Source: DATMRF01 sp035566435 (GTDB taxonomy: Bacteria; Verrucomicrobiota; Verrucomicrobiia; Limisphaerales; UBA8199). Taken from it: a stretch of 64,000 bases of DNA. The position numbers and the translations under genes are program-made. The stretch covers positions 186,001 to 250,000 of the forward strand of contig DATMRF010000034.1 of assembly GCA_035566435.1 (NCBI GenBank), given 5' to 3'. Positions 30,265-39,583 of the stretch are shown one piece after another; the stretch's first letter is position 1; every line of letters starts with the position of its first letter. Under the pieces are notes generated by a model. The model was not told the origin of the DNA. It searched no databases and worked only from the letters and a program-made list of their open reading frames with translations.

Positions 30265-30927
30265 ATGTTAGGTTTCGAAGCCGTAACTGAAACTGGTCTC
30301 CGTCTTATGGAATGGGTCGATGAACCTGCAACGGAGCAGCAGCTCATTCACTTGAGAGAGTTGGGGTTTACCCAGGGACAGCCGCTCATGCGGACAGAGG
30401 CGGCGCGCCTTATCCGGGAACTGCGCCGAAATCCGGGACGACTGGCAGCGACGGCTACGGCGCCAGCAGCAGCGGCAACGACGTTGGTCGAATCGGCTCC
30501 CGTCGCAACGAGGAGTGCTCCGCCGATAGCGCAAACGGTAAGGCCGCGCGCATACGCAAACGATTTCTGCGAGAGCACGAGGATGCACGCCCACCGGCTC
30601 CGCACCGCGGTTGAAACGGCGCACCGTGCGATGGCGGCGAATCCGAACGGCCCAAACGTCCGCGCAGACGCCGCTGCGAGCGTACATAACCGGCAGGAGT
30701 TCTGGCTGGATACGTGCCGGGAGGTCAAAGAGATGCGCATCGGTTCGGTGCCAGTGTTTGAGTTGTACCAAATGCAAGGGTGCCGTTTCTTCTCGCCGAA
30801 CCACGAGCAGGTGCAGGAGTTGCTCGACGCGCTGGATGCCGCAATGCCCCTGTGGGACCGTGACAACCCGGAATTGTTTTACCAGACGCTCGAGTTGAAT
30901 TTCCCCCACCTCGTCAAGCACTGCTGA
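30265..30927 (+). CDS. Uncharacterised cytoplasmic protein with DUF3072-like helical start
   Basis: 220 residues from the ATG at 30265; an ATG at 30307 is an alternative. A frame opening further upstream at a TTG (30184) starts inside the palindromic repeat and is unlikely. The N-terminal part EWVDEPATEQQLIHLRELGFTQGQPLMRTEAARLIRELRRNP resembles the helical DUF3072/SAP-like modules that precede other domains. An Ala/Thr/Val-rich linker follows (~55-90), then a helical C-terminal half rich in His/Arg with VPVFELYQMQGCRFFSP and FYQTLELNFPHLVKHC. No signal peptide, membrane segment or catalytic motif is seen. Function unknown. Confidence 0.65.
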   Translation: MLGFEAVTETGLRLMEWVDEPATEQQLIHLRELGFTQGQPLMRTEAARLIRELRRNPGRLAATATAPAAAATTLVESAPVATRSAPPIAQTVRPRAYANDFCESTRMHAHRLRTAVETAHRAMAANPNGPNVRADAAASVHNRQEFWLDTCREVKEMRIGSVPVFELYQMQGCRFFSPNHEQVQELLDALDAAMPLWDRDNPELFYQTLELNFPHLVKHC

Positions 30928-30935
30928 GGGGCAGG

Positions 30936-32039
30936 TCAATCGAATGCGATCACGCCTTTCGCGTTGCGTCCGCTCAGCATGTCTTCAAGCGCCTCGCCGA
31001 TTTGTTCCAAGCGATACGTGCGCGTCACCAGTTCATCCAGCTTGAGTTCGCCGCGACGATAATGGTCAAACACGCGCGGAAAATCACGGGATGGCACACA
31101 GCCGCCATACAGTGGCGTCAGGTAGGTTTTATTCCACATGAACCAGGGCATCGGGACGGTTACCGGGTCATTGATGCCGCTGACCTGGAGCGCCATCCCT
31201 CCGTCGCGCACCAGGCGCAAGGGTGCGAAAGCCAGTGCGGGCACGGCGGTGGCTTCGAAGGCGTAATCGGCACCGCGGCCCTGGGTGAGGGTTTTGACCT
31301 GTCGGGCCAGTTCAGCGAAATCGGTATCGGCTGGGTCAGCCGGGATGATATCGGTGGCGCCGAAACGCCGTGCCTGCTCGAGGCTGCTCTCCCGCAGGTC
31401 GATGGCGATAATCACACCGGCACCGCTTAAGCGGACGCCCTGGATGACATTCAGTCCCACTCCGCCGCAGCCCAGGACCGCGACCGAGCTGCCGGCGGCG
31501 ACTTTGGCGACGTTCACCGCCGAGCCGAAGCCGGTCATGACGCCGCACCCGACAATACAGGCGGAGGTGAACGGAATCCCTGCGGGCAATGAGGTGACAG
31601 CCGGAGCGCGCACCAGGCTGAAGGTCGAAAGCGTGCCGATATTGAAGGAGCGGTCCACCGGCTTGCCCTGCCAGGTGGTGCCTTCGGCGTGCGCGTGGGC
31701 GTTCGAGCGCTCCATCACGTGCGCGGGTTTGCTCTCCTCACACAACACGGGTTCACCTCGACGGCATTGGAAGCAGGCACCGCAGGGCACGGCCCAGTTG
31801 AGCACGACCGAATCCCCCGGCCGCACGTGCGTCACCAGCGGTCCGACCGCGCGTACGACCCCGGCGCCCTCATGGCCCATTACGAGCGGCCGCTTCCAGC
31901 TCAATGAAGCGTGGTCAGTGTGGCAGATGCCGGCGGCCTTGATTTCGACGAGCACCTCGTCGTTTATGGGCTGGGCGACGTCGATGGTTTCCAGAGTAAA
32001 CTGGCCAGCACCGTTGGCGATGGCGGCTTGGGCTTGCAT
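30936..32039 (-). CDS. Zinc-dependent alcohol dehydrogenase (MDR family)
   Basis: 367 residues. Catalytic zinc ligands are Cys39 (GICHTDH), His56 (GHEGAG) and a Cys near 164 (IVGCGVMTG). The structural zinc lobe has Cys86, 89, 92 and 100 (CGACFQCRRGEPVLC). The Rossmann motif GCGGVGLNVIQG is followed by an acidic residue at the end of beta2 (IAIDLRESSLEQA), so NAD rather than NADP is expected. The layout is close to class III/aryl-alcohol-type dehydrogenases. Substrate unknown. The start lies 9 bp after the stop of the esterase gene on the same strand, so the pair is probably one transcript: an ester hydrolase releasing an alcohol that this enzyme could oxidise (inference). Confidence 0.92.
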   Translation of the reverse strand: MQAQAAIANGAGQFTLETIDVAQPINDEVLVEIKAAGICHTDHASLSWKRPLVMGHEGAGVVRAVGPLVTHVRPGDSVVLNWAVPCGACFQCRRGEPVLCEESKPAHVMERSNAHAHAEGTTWQGKPVDRSFNIGTLSTFSLVRAPAVTSLPAGIPFTSACIVGCGVMTGFGSAVNVAKVAAGSSVAVLGCGGVGLNVIQGVRLSGAGVIIAIDLRESSLEQARRFGATDIIPADPADTDFAELARQVKTLTQGRGADYAFEATAVPALAFAPLRLVRDGGMALQVSGINDPVTVPMPWFMWNKTYLTPLYGGCVPSRDFPRVFDHYRRGELKLDELVTRTYRLEQIGEALEDMLSGRNAKGVIAFD

Positions 32040-32048
32040 GACGGGATT

Positions 32049-32927
32049 TCAGCGCGCGAACCCTTGCACCTTGAGCCAGAACTCGCAGTCGCGCGTCCAC
32101 GGGTGCCGCTTGGCGGGGTCCCATTCGCGGCTGCCCAGTCCCATGCCGTGGCCGCCCTGTTGATAAATATGCAAGTCGAAAGGGACACCCGCTTTGCGCA
32201 ACGCCTCGGCAAATTGCAGGCTGTTCTCGACCGGCACCGCGTCGTCCTCCCACGTGTGCCAGATGAAACAGGGCGGGGTGTCCCTGGTGACCTGGAGTTC
32301 GTTTGAGAGGCTGCGAACCAGCTCCGGAGAAGGGTCGTCGCCGAGCAAATTATGCTTCGAGCCCTGGTGTGTGAACTCGCCCATCGAAATGACCGCGTAG
32401 CAAAGGATGCCCAAATCGGGCCGCGAGCTCTGCCGCTCGATTGGGTCGAGCGAGTTGGTGTTGCCGCCGTCGAAATGAGTCAGCAGCGTGGAGGCGAGGT
32501 GGCCGCCGGCCGACGAGCCCATGATGCCAATGCGCTTTGGGTCGAGGAGCCATTCGGGCGCGCGGGCCCGGACGGTTCGCACGGCGCGCGCGGCGTCCTG
32601 CAACATGGCCGGGTGGTGGTAACCACTCGAGCCGAGGCGGTAATTGAGCACGAAGCCGGCGATGCCCTGCTCGTTAAGCCACCGGGCGTAATCGCGGCCT
32701 TCGTGCGACGCCAGCGCGCCGTAGCCGCCGCCCGGACAGATGATCACCCCCGCGCCAGTCGATCTCTCGGGGTTCGGCCAATAACCCGTGAGCGTCGGGA
32801 TGTCTTTATAGGCCTTTCCCAGCGCCCCCGGCGCGCCTCCAGGCCAAATCGGAAACGGGGTGGTGGGCTGAGCCAGCGCGGTCACAGTGCCGAAAGCGAG
32901 GACAAAAATCGGAAGCAAGATCTTCAT
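32049..32927 (-). CDS. Secreted alpha/beta hydrolase (esterase, BD-FAE/acetylesterase type)
   Basis: 292 residues from the ATG at 32927, which starts a signal peptide (MKILLPIFVLAFGTVTALAQ). Oxyanion-region motif VIICPGGGYGALASHEG, nucleophile Ser in GIMGSSAGGHLAS, Asp in WEDDAVPVENS and catalytic His in QQGGHGMG. This set is typical of acetylxylan esterase/feruloyl-esterase-like enzymes in carbohydrate-degrading Verrucomicrobia and Planctomycetes. It probably de-acetylates hemicellulose outside the cytoplasm. First gene of a two-gene unit with the alcohol dehydrogenase. Confidence 0.88.
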   Translation of the reverse strand: MKILLPIFVLAFGTVTALAQPTTPFPIWPGGAPGALGKAYKDIPTLTGYWPNPERSTGAGVIICPGGGYGALASHEGRDYARWLNEQGIAGFVLNYRLGSSGYHHPAMLQDAARAVRTVRARAPEWLLDPKRIGIMGSSAGGHLASTLLTHFDGGNTNSLDPIERQSSRPDLGILCYAVISMGEFTHQGSKHNLLGDDPSPELVRSLSNELQVTRDTPPCFIWHTWEDDAVPVENSLQFAEALRKAGVPFDLHIYQQGGHGMGLGSREWDPAKRHPWTRDCEFWLKVQGFAR

Positions 32928-33298
32928 GCGCGAAAAGATACAAAAGCGCCGTTTCAAGAAAACACCAAAATAGGAAACGGTTCAGATCCTGCGGCGCATT
33001 TTGGGCGGCCAAGGCACTGTCCAGTATAGTGGAAATTTGTTCTTGCGGAATGGAAGGTCTGTGCCAATATTGCCGCCAAGCTTTGTTAAATTGTGCACGG
33101 TCATCCTCTGCGGGCATGCCTTGCGCCAGGCCGGCGACAGAAAGGTCGCATAGCGCGCAGGCGAGCAGAGGCAGTGGTAATGACGGCGATGCAACCGCGG
33201 CCAACCCGGAGTTGTGCCGGCAACAGGCTTGGAACCGCCGGTGGGCACGGGAGGTTCTTATGGTGAAGTGAGCGCGGGCGAATCAATCCAACATACTT
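32928..33298. other. Gene-free region between divergent genes
   Basis: A 371-bp stretch between the esterase start and the lectin-like gene start. It must hold both promoters. Frames of 70-130 codons exist but lack plausible protein composition. I see no RNA fold or repeat. Confidence 0.5.
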
Positions 33299-36200
33299 AT
33301 GAAAAAATCGACAGTGATCAGACTCGGGTTCCTGGCGGGAATCTTCCTGGGTTCCGCAGCACAGGGACAAGTGTTTAACGTCCATGAGATTGGCCAGCAG
33401 GGATTTGCGTTCTATGGTGGCTATAACGTGCTGGCCTTTGGCCAGGGTGCGGCTTCCGACCCCGGCAACAACATTTGGAACGGGTTTGGCAACGGTGGCC
33501 CGCCTGGACAGGGCTGGAGTTTTGGAGCCCCGCATTCAAACGATGTTCTCTTGCCGGGCAATCCCGGAAACCCGTATGCATGGAGCCATCAACCGTTTTT
33601 CGCGAGCGGTCCAAACCTGTTTTCGCCTCCCAACTCCGGGGGGGCCAACGCCGGCAACGCGACTTCTGCCGGGGTGCACACGCCCATCGTCATCCCCAGC
33701 ATGATCTATGGGTCCGACAGCGGTTCGGCGTTTGCCAGCACCAACGCCACTTTCGCGCGAACGAACGTGGCGCCCTTCGTTTTTTCCGGGGCTGCGATTG
33801 TAAACGCAAGCGGTCCGGGCATCGGTACCGCCGTGAATCCGTTGGGTTCCCTGACGTTGAGCAATGTCCCGCCGGGCACCTACGACCTCTACCTTTACGG
33901 CGCGAACTTTGACGGCACGCGAGGAGCGACTTTCATTGCCAGTACGGGCACGCCCAAGAACGGGATTTTCGTGGCGATGAACCCGTACGCTGCCGGCGGC
34001 AGCGGGCCGCTCACTAATTTCGGTTTGGGCACGAACTACGTGGTGTACAACAACGTGACACCGGCGAATGACACGACGATCAAGGTCACGTGGGGCGCGG
34101 TGAGCAACATCAACAGCTTCCTGGAAGGCGAGGGTGAGTTCAACGGACTACAATTGGTTCCATCGGTCGCAGTTTCGGCCGCGCCTACCATCATCCAGGA
34201 ACCGGTCAACGCGGTTTATTCCCAAGGCACGACCGCGACGTTGTCAGTGGATGTGCGGGGTAATCCCGCGCCGGCCTACCAGTGGTATAAGGGCACGCCA
34301 CCCGGGACGGTTGTTTCGGGTCAAACCAGCGCGACTCTCAGTTTTGCCAACGCACTGGCGTCACAGTCAGGAAACTATTACGTGGTGGCGACCAACGTGA
34401 GTGGCGCGGTGACCAGCTCGGTAGCCACGCTGACGATCGCCGCAAACCCCCTGATTCTAGGCCAATCGAGCACCAACAGTTTGCAATTGTTTACCGGCCA
34501 TAATCGCTTCGCTATGTCGGTAAACGCAGTGGGGGCTGCCCCGCTGTATTATTTCTGGCGGGCCAACGGAGTCGCGGCCGCCATCACCACCAATTCCGGT
34601 GCGATTGTGTTTAGCAACAGAACGGTGACCGCGGTTTACGACTGCGTGGTGAGCAACTCGTTCGGCACCGCCCCCAGCAGTCCGATGTCGGTGACAATCG
34701 TGCCGCTGCCCACGAGTCCTTACGCGGTGGCTGTGCTGGCGCTCAACCCGTTTGCTTACTGGCCCTTGAGCGAAACCAGTGGAGGGACTGCGTATGATTA
34801 CCTTTCAGGGAACAACGGGAACTTGATCAACGGCGCTGCGAACGGCCAGCCAGGTCCTGGTTTTGGATTTGGAACACCCAGCTATGCTTATGCGTTCAGC
34901 GGCGCCTCGGAGTATGTTGACATTCCCGGAGGGCCCGTCAATCTGACCGGGCCATTGTCGCTGGTAGCGTGGGTGAATGGGGGCGGTTCGGGTTTCGAGA
35001 CTGTCGCCGGCAAGGGTGACACTTCGTATCGCTTTGACATGGAGGACAATGGCACGGGGCACTTTGCCAATGGTACGGGCTCGGATGCGATCGGGGGGCC
35101 CACATTGCACTCCGGTGGCGTTTGGCACCAGATGGTCGGCGTCTATGATGCCGGCACGACCAATGTGTATCTCTACATTGATGGGGTTCGAGTAAACACG
35201 CAGCAAGCGGGCACAACTCCAGGCAGTGCGTTGGATTTCTGGATTGGCGGCGCCCCGGATTATGGCAACAGGTATTTCGGAGGCTCGGTGGCGCAGGTGG
35301 CGCTTTTCGACTACGCGCTGACCGCAACGCAAGTCCAGAATCTCTTTGTTGCGGCAGAGACTCCACCCTACATCGTTACGAACCCCACGAACTTTAACGG
35401 CAACGTCGGCGGAAGTGTGACCTTCAGAGTGGCGGCGAACGGAGCCCCGACGCTGCAGTACCAGTGGTCCGGGCCGGGTGGGGTGATTCCGGGAGCAACT
35501 AACCCCACGGTGACTTTGAACAACCTGAATCTCAGTGGTACGCCGCCCAATGGCGGGCCGGGTAACTACTTTTGCACCATCACCAACCTTTATGGCGTTA
35601 CCAATAGCGCGAACGCCGCGCTTGCGGTCATCTCGAGTTCGCCGTTTTTCCTGCAGGATCTGGCGCTGACCAATTACGGGATCGTCGGCAGCACCGCCAC
35701 TTTATCAGCGGTAGTGGGCGGAAATGAGCCATTCACCAACGGGTGGTACTTTGGAGCGACGCTTCTGCACGACGGTGATCGGGGCGGTCGCATCAGCGGG
35801 GCTACCAACCTCACCCTGGCGATCGCCAACGCGCAGACCAGCGACAATGGCCCTTACCAGATTTTTGTGACCAACGGGGTTTCGCCGTTTTTCGCGGCCA
35901 GCACCCAGAGTCAGCTCGTGATTGAAAACGAACCGCGATTCAATGGGGATGGCTCGGGCTGGGTGTTTAATAACGGGGGCATCATCACGTCAGATGTGCT
36001 GACGTTGACCGATGGCAACAACGGCGAGTTCCGGACCGTCTGGTTCAACACCCCGGTGTATATCCGCGCCTTTAAGTCTTCCTTCACCTACCAGGCGGCC
36101 CAAGGTTCCACAGGAACGACCCTGGCCGATGGCGTTACGTTCTGTCTGCAGAATTCCCCGGCGGGAGTCAACGCCCTTGGAGGCGGGGGCGGCTCGCTTG

Positions 36201-36766
36201 CTTATCAGGGCATTCCGAATAGCGCGGCCATCGCGATTGACCTGTTCAATGCCCGGGGATATCAATACGTCACCGGCGGAGCCAATCCCGCGGCTGGCAC
36301 TTACGTTGGAACTGCCCCAGCGGTTGATCCGGGCAGCGGCCATCCCATCAAGGTCACCCTGGTGTACACTGGCAATACCCTTGCGCTGACGCTGACCGAT
36401 ACCACGACGCTGGGAACAATCAGCACCAACCTCGTCATCGGCTCGCTGTCGAGCGTTGTCGGTGGTGACACGGCGTTAATCGGGTTCACTGGCGCCACTG
36501 GTGGTGACAACGCCATTCAAACCATCAGCGCCTTTTCCTTCGTACCACTGCCGGCGCTCTCCGTCGCGCGGAACGGGAGTAACGGCGTAGTGCTCTCCTG
36601 GCCGGCGGGAGTAGGCGGCTACGTGTTGCAGAAGAATTCGGCCCTGAACAATGCGGCGGGTTGGACGACTATCGCCGGTCCGTACAACATTGTCGGTGTG
36701 GATTACCAGGTGACCGTGGCGCCGGCAATCGGTGCCGCGTTCTATCGGCTGGTCGTCACCCCATAA
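33299..36766 (+). CDS. Giant secreted protein with Ig-like, LamG and L-type lectin-like domains
   Basis: 1155 residues, signal peptide MKKSTVIRLGFLAGIFLGSAAQG. An N-terminal beta-sandwich (~25-285) ends in a PEP-like region (LSNVPPGTYDLYLYG). Ig-like domains are at ~294-385 (PAYQWYKG, SGNYYVVATN) and ~690-777 (QYQWSGPGG, NYFCTITN). A concanavalin/LamG domain lies at ~479-684 (FAYWPLSETSGG, YAFSGASEYVDIPGG, HQMVGVYDAGTTNVYLYIDG). A legume-lectin-like domain is at ~877-1080 (SDVLTLTDG, ADGVTFCLQNSP, AIAIDLFNARG). The C-terminal module ends AAFYRLVVTP, like the FFRL end of the protein at 7813. Likely surface-bound or secreted glycan binding. Confidence 0.88.
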   Translation: MKKSTVIRLGFLAGIFLGSAAQGQVFNVHEIGQQGFAFYGGYNVLAFGQGAASDPGNNIWNGFGNGGPPGQGWSFGAPHSNDVLLPGNPGNPYAWSHQPFFASGPNLFSPPNSGGANAGNATSAGVHTPIVIPSMIYGSDSGSAFASTNATFARTNVAPFVFSGAAIVNASGPGIGTAVNPLGSLTLSNVPPGTYDLYLYGANFDGTRGATFIASTGTPKNGIFVAMNPYAAGGSGPLTNFGLGTNYVVYNNVTPANDTTIKVTWGAVSNINSFLEGEGEFNGLQLVPSVAVSAAPTIIQEPVNAVYSQGTTATLSVDVRGNPAPAYQWYKGTPPGTVVSGQTSATLSFANALASQSGNYYVVATNVSGAVTSSVATLTIAANPLILGQSSTNSLQLFTGHNRFAMSVNAVGAAPLYYFWRANGVAAAITTNSGAIVFSNRTVTAVYDCVVSNSFGTAPSSPMSVTIVPLPTSPYAVAVLALNPFAYWPLSETSGGTAYDYLSGNNGNLINGAANGQPGPGFGFGTPSYAYAFSGASEYVDIPGGPVNLTGPLSLVAWVNGGGSGFETVAGKGDTSYRFDMEDNGTGHFANGTGSDAIGGPTLHSGGVWHQMVGVYDAGTTNVYLYIDGVRVNTQQAGTTPGSALDFWIGGAPDYGNRYFGGSVAQVALFDYALTATQVQNLFVAAETPPYIVTNPTNFNGNVGGSVTFRVAANGAPTLQYQWSGPGGVIPGATNPTVTLNNLNLSGTPPNGGPGNYFCTITNLYGVTNSANAALAVISSSPFFLQDLALTNYGIVGSTATLSAVVGGNEPFTNGWYFGATLLHDGDRGGRISGATNLTLAIANAQTSDNGPYQIFVTNGVSPFFAASTQSQLVIENEPRFNGDGSGWVFNNGGIITSDVLTLTDGNNGEFRTVWFNTPVYIRAFKSSFTYQAAQGSTGTTLADGVTFCLQNSPAGVNALGGGGGSLAYQGIPNSAAIAIDLFNARGYQYVTGGANPAAGTYVGTAPAVDPGSGHPIKVTLVYTGNTLALTLTDTTTLGTISTNLVIGSLSSVVGGDTALIGFTGATGGDNAIQTISAFSFVPLPALSVARNGSNGVVLSWPAGVGGYVLQKNSALNNAAGWTTIAGPYNIVGVDYQVTVAPAIGAAFYRLVVTP

Positions 36767-36784
36767 GACCGAGCCTGGGACTTG

Positions 36785-36865
36785 GGATGCCGAAGAAGGC
36801 GGCATCCAACAAATAAGGCGATGCCAATCGGGGCCGGGATGCAATTCCCGGTCCCTCCCTTTTTT
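36785..36865 (+). terminator. Double hairpin terminator after the lectin-like gene
   Basis: First hairpin GGATGCCG/CGGCATCC (36785-36807). The second, at 36831-36854, has a ~9-bp stem centred on CCGGGA/TCCCGG and a 6-nt loop, followed by CCCTTTTTT. The second has the form of an intrinsic terminator. Confidence 0.7.
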
Positions 36866-36899
36866 ATGGCCGTTATCACGCAGGCAAAACGGGAATGGC

Positions 36900-37316
36900 T
36901 CACTTGGCCCGAAGCAGCAACACCGGCACGCTGATGCTGTGCTGGACCCGGCTGGCGGTGGTGCCCAAAAACAGGTCCGCCAGGAACCGGTGCCCGTGGG
37001 TGCTCATCGCAACGAGGTCGCAGCCCTTTTGGCGGACCCATTTGACGATCTCCTTGACCGGCTCCCCGTAAGCCAGTTCGGCGTCGGTGGTGATTCCCGC
37101 CGCTTGCAGCTCGGCCCGGATCTTTTTCAGGTACGCCGTGTCTTCGGCGATCTCGGGACTGACCGCGTCCGGCCCATAGGTCCGCGCGGCCCAGCCGTCG
37201 GCAACGTGCAGCAGGACCAGGCGGCTTTGGGCCAGCTTCGCGAGCAGTTTGACATGTTCGATGATCGCCCGGTCGCTCGGCGTGCCGTCCAACGTAACGA
37301 GAATTGTTTTATACAT
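36900..37316 (-). CDS. Universal stress protein (UspA family)
   Basis: 138 residues from the ATG at 37316 (MYKTILVTLDGTPSDRAIIEH); upstream in-frame codons to 37367 are not Usp-like. A single Usp domain with the nucleotide-binding tail STHGHRFLADLFLGTTASRVQHSISVPVLLLR, close to the G-2x-G-9x-G(S/T) ATP-binding pattern. It lies 26 bp downstream of the Mn transporter on the same strand, so it is probably co-transcribed and may belong to a metal or oxidative stress response. Confidence 0.9.
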   Translation of the reverse strand: MYKTILVTLDGTPSDRAIIEHVKLLAKLAQSRLVLLHVADGWAARTYGPDAVSPEIAEDTAYLKKIRAELQAAGITTDAELAYGEPVKEIVKWVRQKGCDLVAMSTHGHRFLADLFLGTTASRVQHSISVPVLLLRAK

Positions 37317-37342
37317 ATTCGTCTGACTGTCGGCCAACCTGC

Positions 37343-38773
37343 TTATCCACCCACAATGACACGCCACGCGGACTTAAGCGAGTCCGGCAATCCGTAGATA
37401 TCCATCGCCGTGATCAGCAGTGCGCTGCCCCAACCGGCGATCAACAGGAACCAGCCGATTTTCCATCGCCCCATCCTCTTGCCGGAACTCGTGAAATGCA
37501 ACAGGGGGAACATGGCGAACGGAAGCTGCAGGGCCAGCACGACCTGGCTAAGCGTAAGCAAATCATTGATGCTGCTATTGCCTCGAATTCCGATGATGAG
37601 CACCGCCGGAATGATGGCCAGCGTGCGGGTGATGAGCCGCCGCAGCCACGGCTTAATCCGCCACTGCATGAAGCCTTCCATGACCACCTGCCCGGCCAGC
37701 GTGCCGGTGATGGTGCTGCTTTGTCCGCTGGCGAGCAGCGCTACGACGAACAGCGTGCTGGCCAGCGTGGTGCCCAGCAGCGGCGCCAGCGTGAGATAGG
37801 CGATGCGAATCCAATCGCTGTCGGGGCTGAACGTCACCACCTCGCCGCCCGCCACCGTGACGCTGGTCTTCCCGTGGAACACCATCGCCGCCAGCACCAG
37901 GATGGCGGCGTTGACGAAAAAGGCGATGGTCAAGGCCGTCGTCGAATCAATCGTGTTAAACCTGATGGCGCTGCGGATGGAGGCCTCGTCCTTCTGCAGC
38001 CTGCGGCTTTGGACCAGCGCCGAGTGCAGGTATAGATTGTGCGGCATGACCGTCGCCCCGATCATGCCGATAGCGACGTAACTCATGCCGGTCTGATGAA
38101 GGCTCGGCGTGAGCAGCGCCCGCCCCATCTCCAGGAAGACCGGCTGGGTCTGCGGCAGGACAAAAATCTCGATGGAGTAGCACACCCCAATGGTGGCGAC
38201 CAGCAGCAGAACCACTGCCTCGATGGTCCGGATGCCGAGCCCCTGCAGACCCAGGAGCAACAGTACGTCGAGCCCCGTTATGATCACCGCCCAGAGCAGC
38301 GGAATGTGGAACATGAGATTGAGCGCGACGGCGCTGCCGAGCACCTCGGCCAAATCACAGGCGCCGATCGCGATTTCGCAGAATAACCAGTTCGGCCAGC
38401 GCGTCCATTTGGGATACCAATCGCGGCAGCATTGGGCCAGGTCTTTGCCGGTAACCACTCCCAGGCGCGCGGAGATCACTTGCATGAAGATTGCCATCAG
38501 GCTGGCGAGGCCGACCACCCACAGCAGGCCATACCTGAATTGTGCCCCGCCGGCCAAATCAGTGCCCCAGTTGCCCGGGTCCATATAGCCGACGCTGACC
38601 AGAATCGCAGGGCCCACGAACGCCCGCCACTGGCGCCAGAACCCTGCCCCAGGGTGCGGAACCTCAACCGTGCTGTGGACACCCTCCAGGGAGACATGCT
38701 CTGATACCAGCTCCGGCCCGCCCGGCGGGCTGGGGCGCACGGGCGGCTGCTCTGGCGCGCGCGAATCCATCAA
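37343..38773 (-). CDS. mntH: Nramp-family Mn2+/Fe2+ transporter
   Basis: 476 residues, about 11 membrane segments. The metal-binding motifs are intact: DPGN at 65-68 (GYMDPGNWGTD) and MPH at 243-245 (GATVMPHNLYLHS), the hallmarks of proton-coupled divalent metal import. A 45-residue Pro-rich cytoplasmic N-terminus precedes the first helix. It is divergent from an MntR-like regulator 283 bp away and followed by a universal stress gene. Manganese-repressed expression through that regulator is expected (inference). Confidence 0.93.
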   Translation of the reverse strand: MMDSRAPEQPPVRPSPPGGPELVSEHVSLEGVHSTVEVPHPGAGFWRQWRAFVGPAILVSVGYMDPGNWGTDLAGGAQFRYGLLWVVGLASLMAIFMQVISARLGVVTGKDLAQCCRDWYPKWTRWPNWLFCEIAIGACDLAEVLGSAVALNLMFHIPLLWAVIITGLDVLLLLGLQGLGIRTIEAVVLLLVATIGVCYSIEIFVLPQTQPVFLEMGRALLTPSLHQTGMSYVAIGMIGATVMPHNLYLHSALVQSRRLQKDEASIRSAIRFNTIDSTTALTIAFFVNAAILVLAAMVFHGKTSVTVAGGEVVTFSPDSDWIRIAYLTLAPLLGTTLASTLFVVALLASGQSSTITGTLAGQVVMEGFMQWRIKPWLRRLITRTLAIIPAVLIIGIRGNSSINDLLTLSQVVLALQLPFAMFPLLHFTSSGKRMGRWKIGWFLLIAGWGSALLITAMDIYGLPDSLKSAWRVIVGG

Positions 38774-38808
38774 ACCACAAGAATTCTTATCCCAATCATT
38801 CGCCTATG

Positions 38809-38837
38809 TCGTTACCATCCGGTTCGTATTATGTCAA
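38809..38837 (-). promoter_or_regulatory. Putative mntH promoter
   Basis: On the minus strand TTGACA (38837-38832), 17 bp, TAACGA (38814-38809), ending 36 bp before the mntH start. The surrounding AT-rich sequence AAACATTCTATTTGACATAATA is a plausible place for regulator binding, but I see no clean MntR palindrome. Confidence 0.4.
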
Positions 38838-38950
38838 ATAGAATGTTTTACCACTAACACTCTTGCGTACCGAAGCCGCGAATCGTGAGTGGTGGCGCTT
38901 GCTGATCGGCTAATGATTACTGATTACTGATGACTGGTCGTCCTGTCCCT

Positions 38951-38986
38951 CCGTCACCCGTCACCCGTCACCCGTCACCCGTCACC
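38951..38986. repeat. Heptanucleotide tandem repeat (CCGTCAC)n
   Basis: About five tandem units of CCGTCAC in the mntH-mntR intergenic region, ending CCTGACACTTTCCCC. Confidence 0.8.
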
Positions 38987-39056
38987 TGACACTTTCCCCA
39001 CGCCGCCCCCGAGAAAAACTGGCGTCCAGTGTCTCAGTCTGGTAGGAGACTTCTCT

Positions 39057-39506
39057 GTGAAACCGAAACGGCGGAAGCTGCAGCTTGCGCAAGACCGTTC
39101 CGAGTCCACCGAGGACCACCTGGAGCGAATCCAGGAACTGGTGGACCAGAAGGGCTACGCGCGCGTATCGGACATCGCGGTCTCGTTGGGCCTGAGCCGT
39201 TCGGCGGTGTCGAACATGGTCCGGCGTTTGGCGCGGCGCGGGTTCGTCAATTATGAGAAATACCGCGGATTTTCCCTCACGCCGGAAGGATGCGCTGTCG
39301 CGAATCATATCAAAGTGCGGCACCAAATTCTGGGTGAGCTGTTGCAGCTCCTCGGGCTGAGTTCCGAGACGGTGGAAGAGGAAGTTGAAGTCATCGAGCA
39401 TCACCTCCGCCCGGACACCTTGCAGGTCTTTTCCAAGTTGGTGCGCTTTTGGCAGACCCACCCCGGGCATCTCAAGGCATTTCTGGAGTACAGCAGGCGC
39501 CGGTGA
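39057..39506 (+). CDS. mntR: DtxR/MntR-type metal-dependent transcriptional regulator
   Basis: 149 residues. The N-terminal winged helix has RIQELVDQKGYARVSDIAVSLGLSRSAVSNMVRRLARRGFVNYEKYRGFSLTPEG. The C-terminal metal-binding/dimerisation part has HQILGELLQLLGLSSETVEEEVEVIEHHLRPDTLQVFSKLVRFW, where Glu and His of EEEVEVIEHH correspond to the MntR-type metal site. There is no SH3-like third domain, as in MntR. Divergent from mntH, its likely target. Flanked on both sides by the same short repeat (TGATTACTGATnACT and ACTTTCCCCAnGCCGCCCC). Confidence 0.88.
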   Translation: MKPKRRKLQLAQDRSESTEDHLERIQELVDQKGYARVSDIAVSLGLSRSAVSNMVRRLARRGFVNYEKYRGFSLTPEGCAVANHIKVRHQILGELLQLLGLSSETVEEEVEVIEHHLRPDTLQVFSKLVRFWQTHPGHLKAFLEYSRRR

Positions 39507-39583
39507 TTAGTGGGCAGTAATCAGCGTTCAGGTCACTGACTTCTGACTACTGATTACTGATCACTTTCCCCATGCCGCCCCGC

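Noticed and set aside
33029..33271. 80-codon frame between the esterase and lectin-like genes
   Set aside because: Atypical composition and no family resemblance; probably promoter DNA for two divergent genes.
38951..38986. CRISPR-like tandem array near mntR
   Set aside because: Seven-base head-to-tail units with no spacers; a simple tandem repeat.
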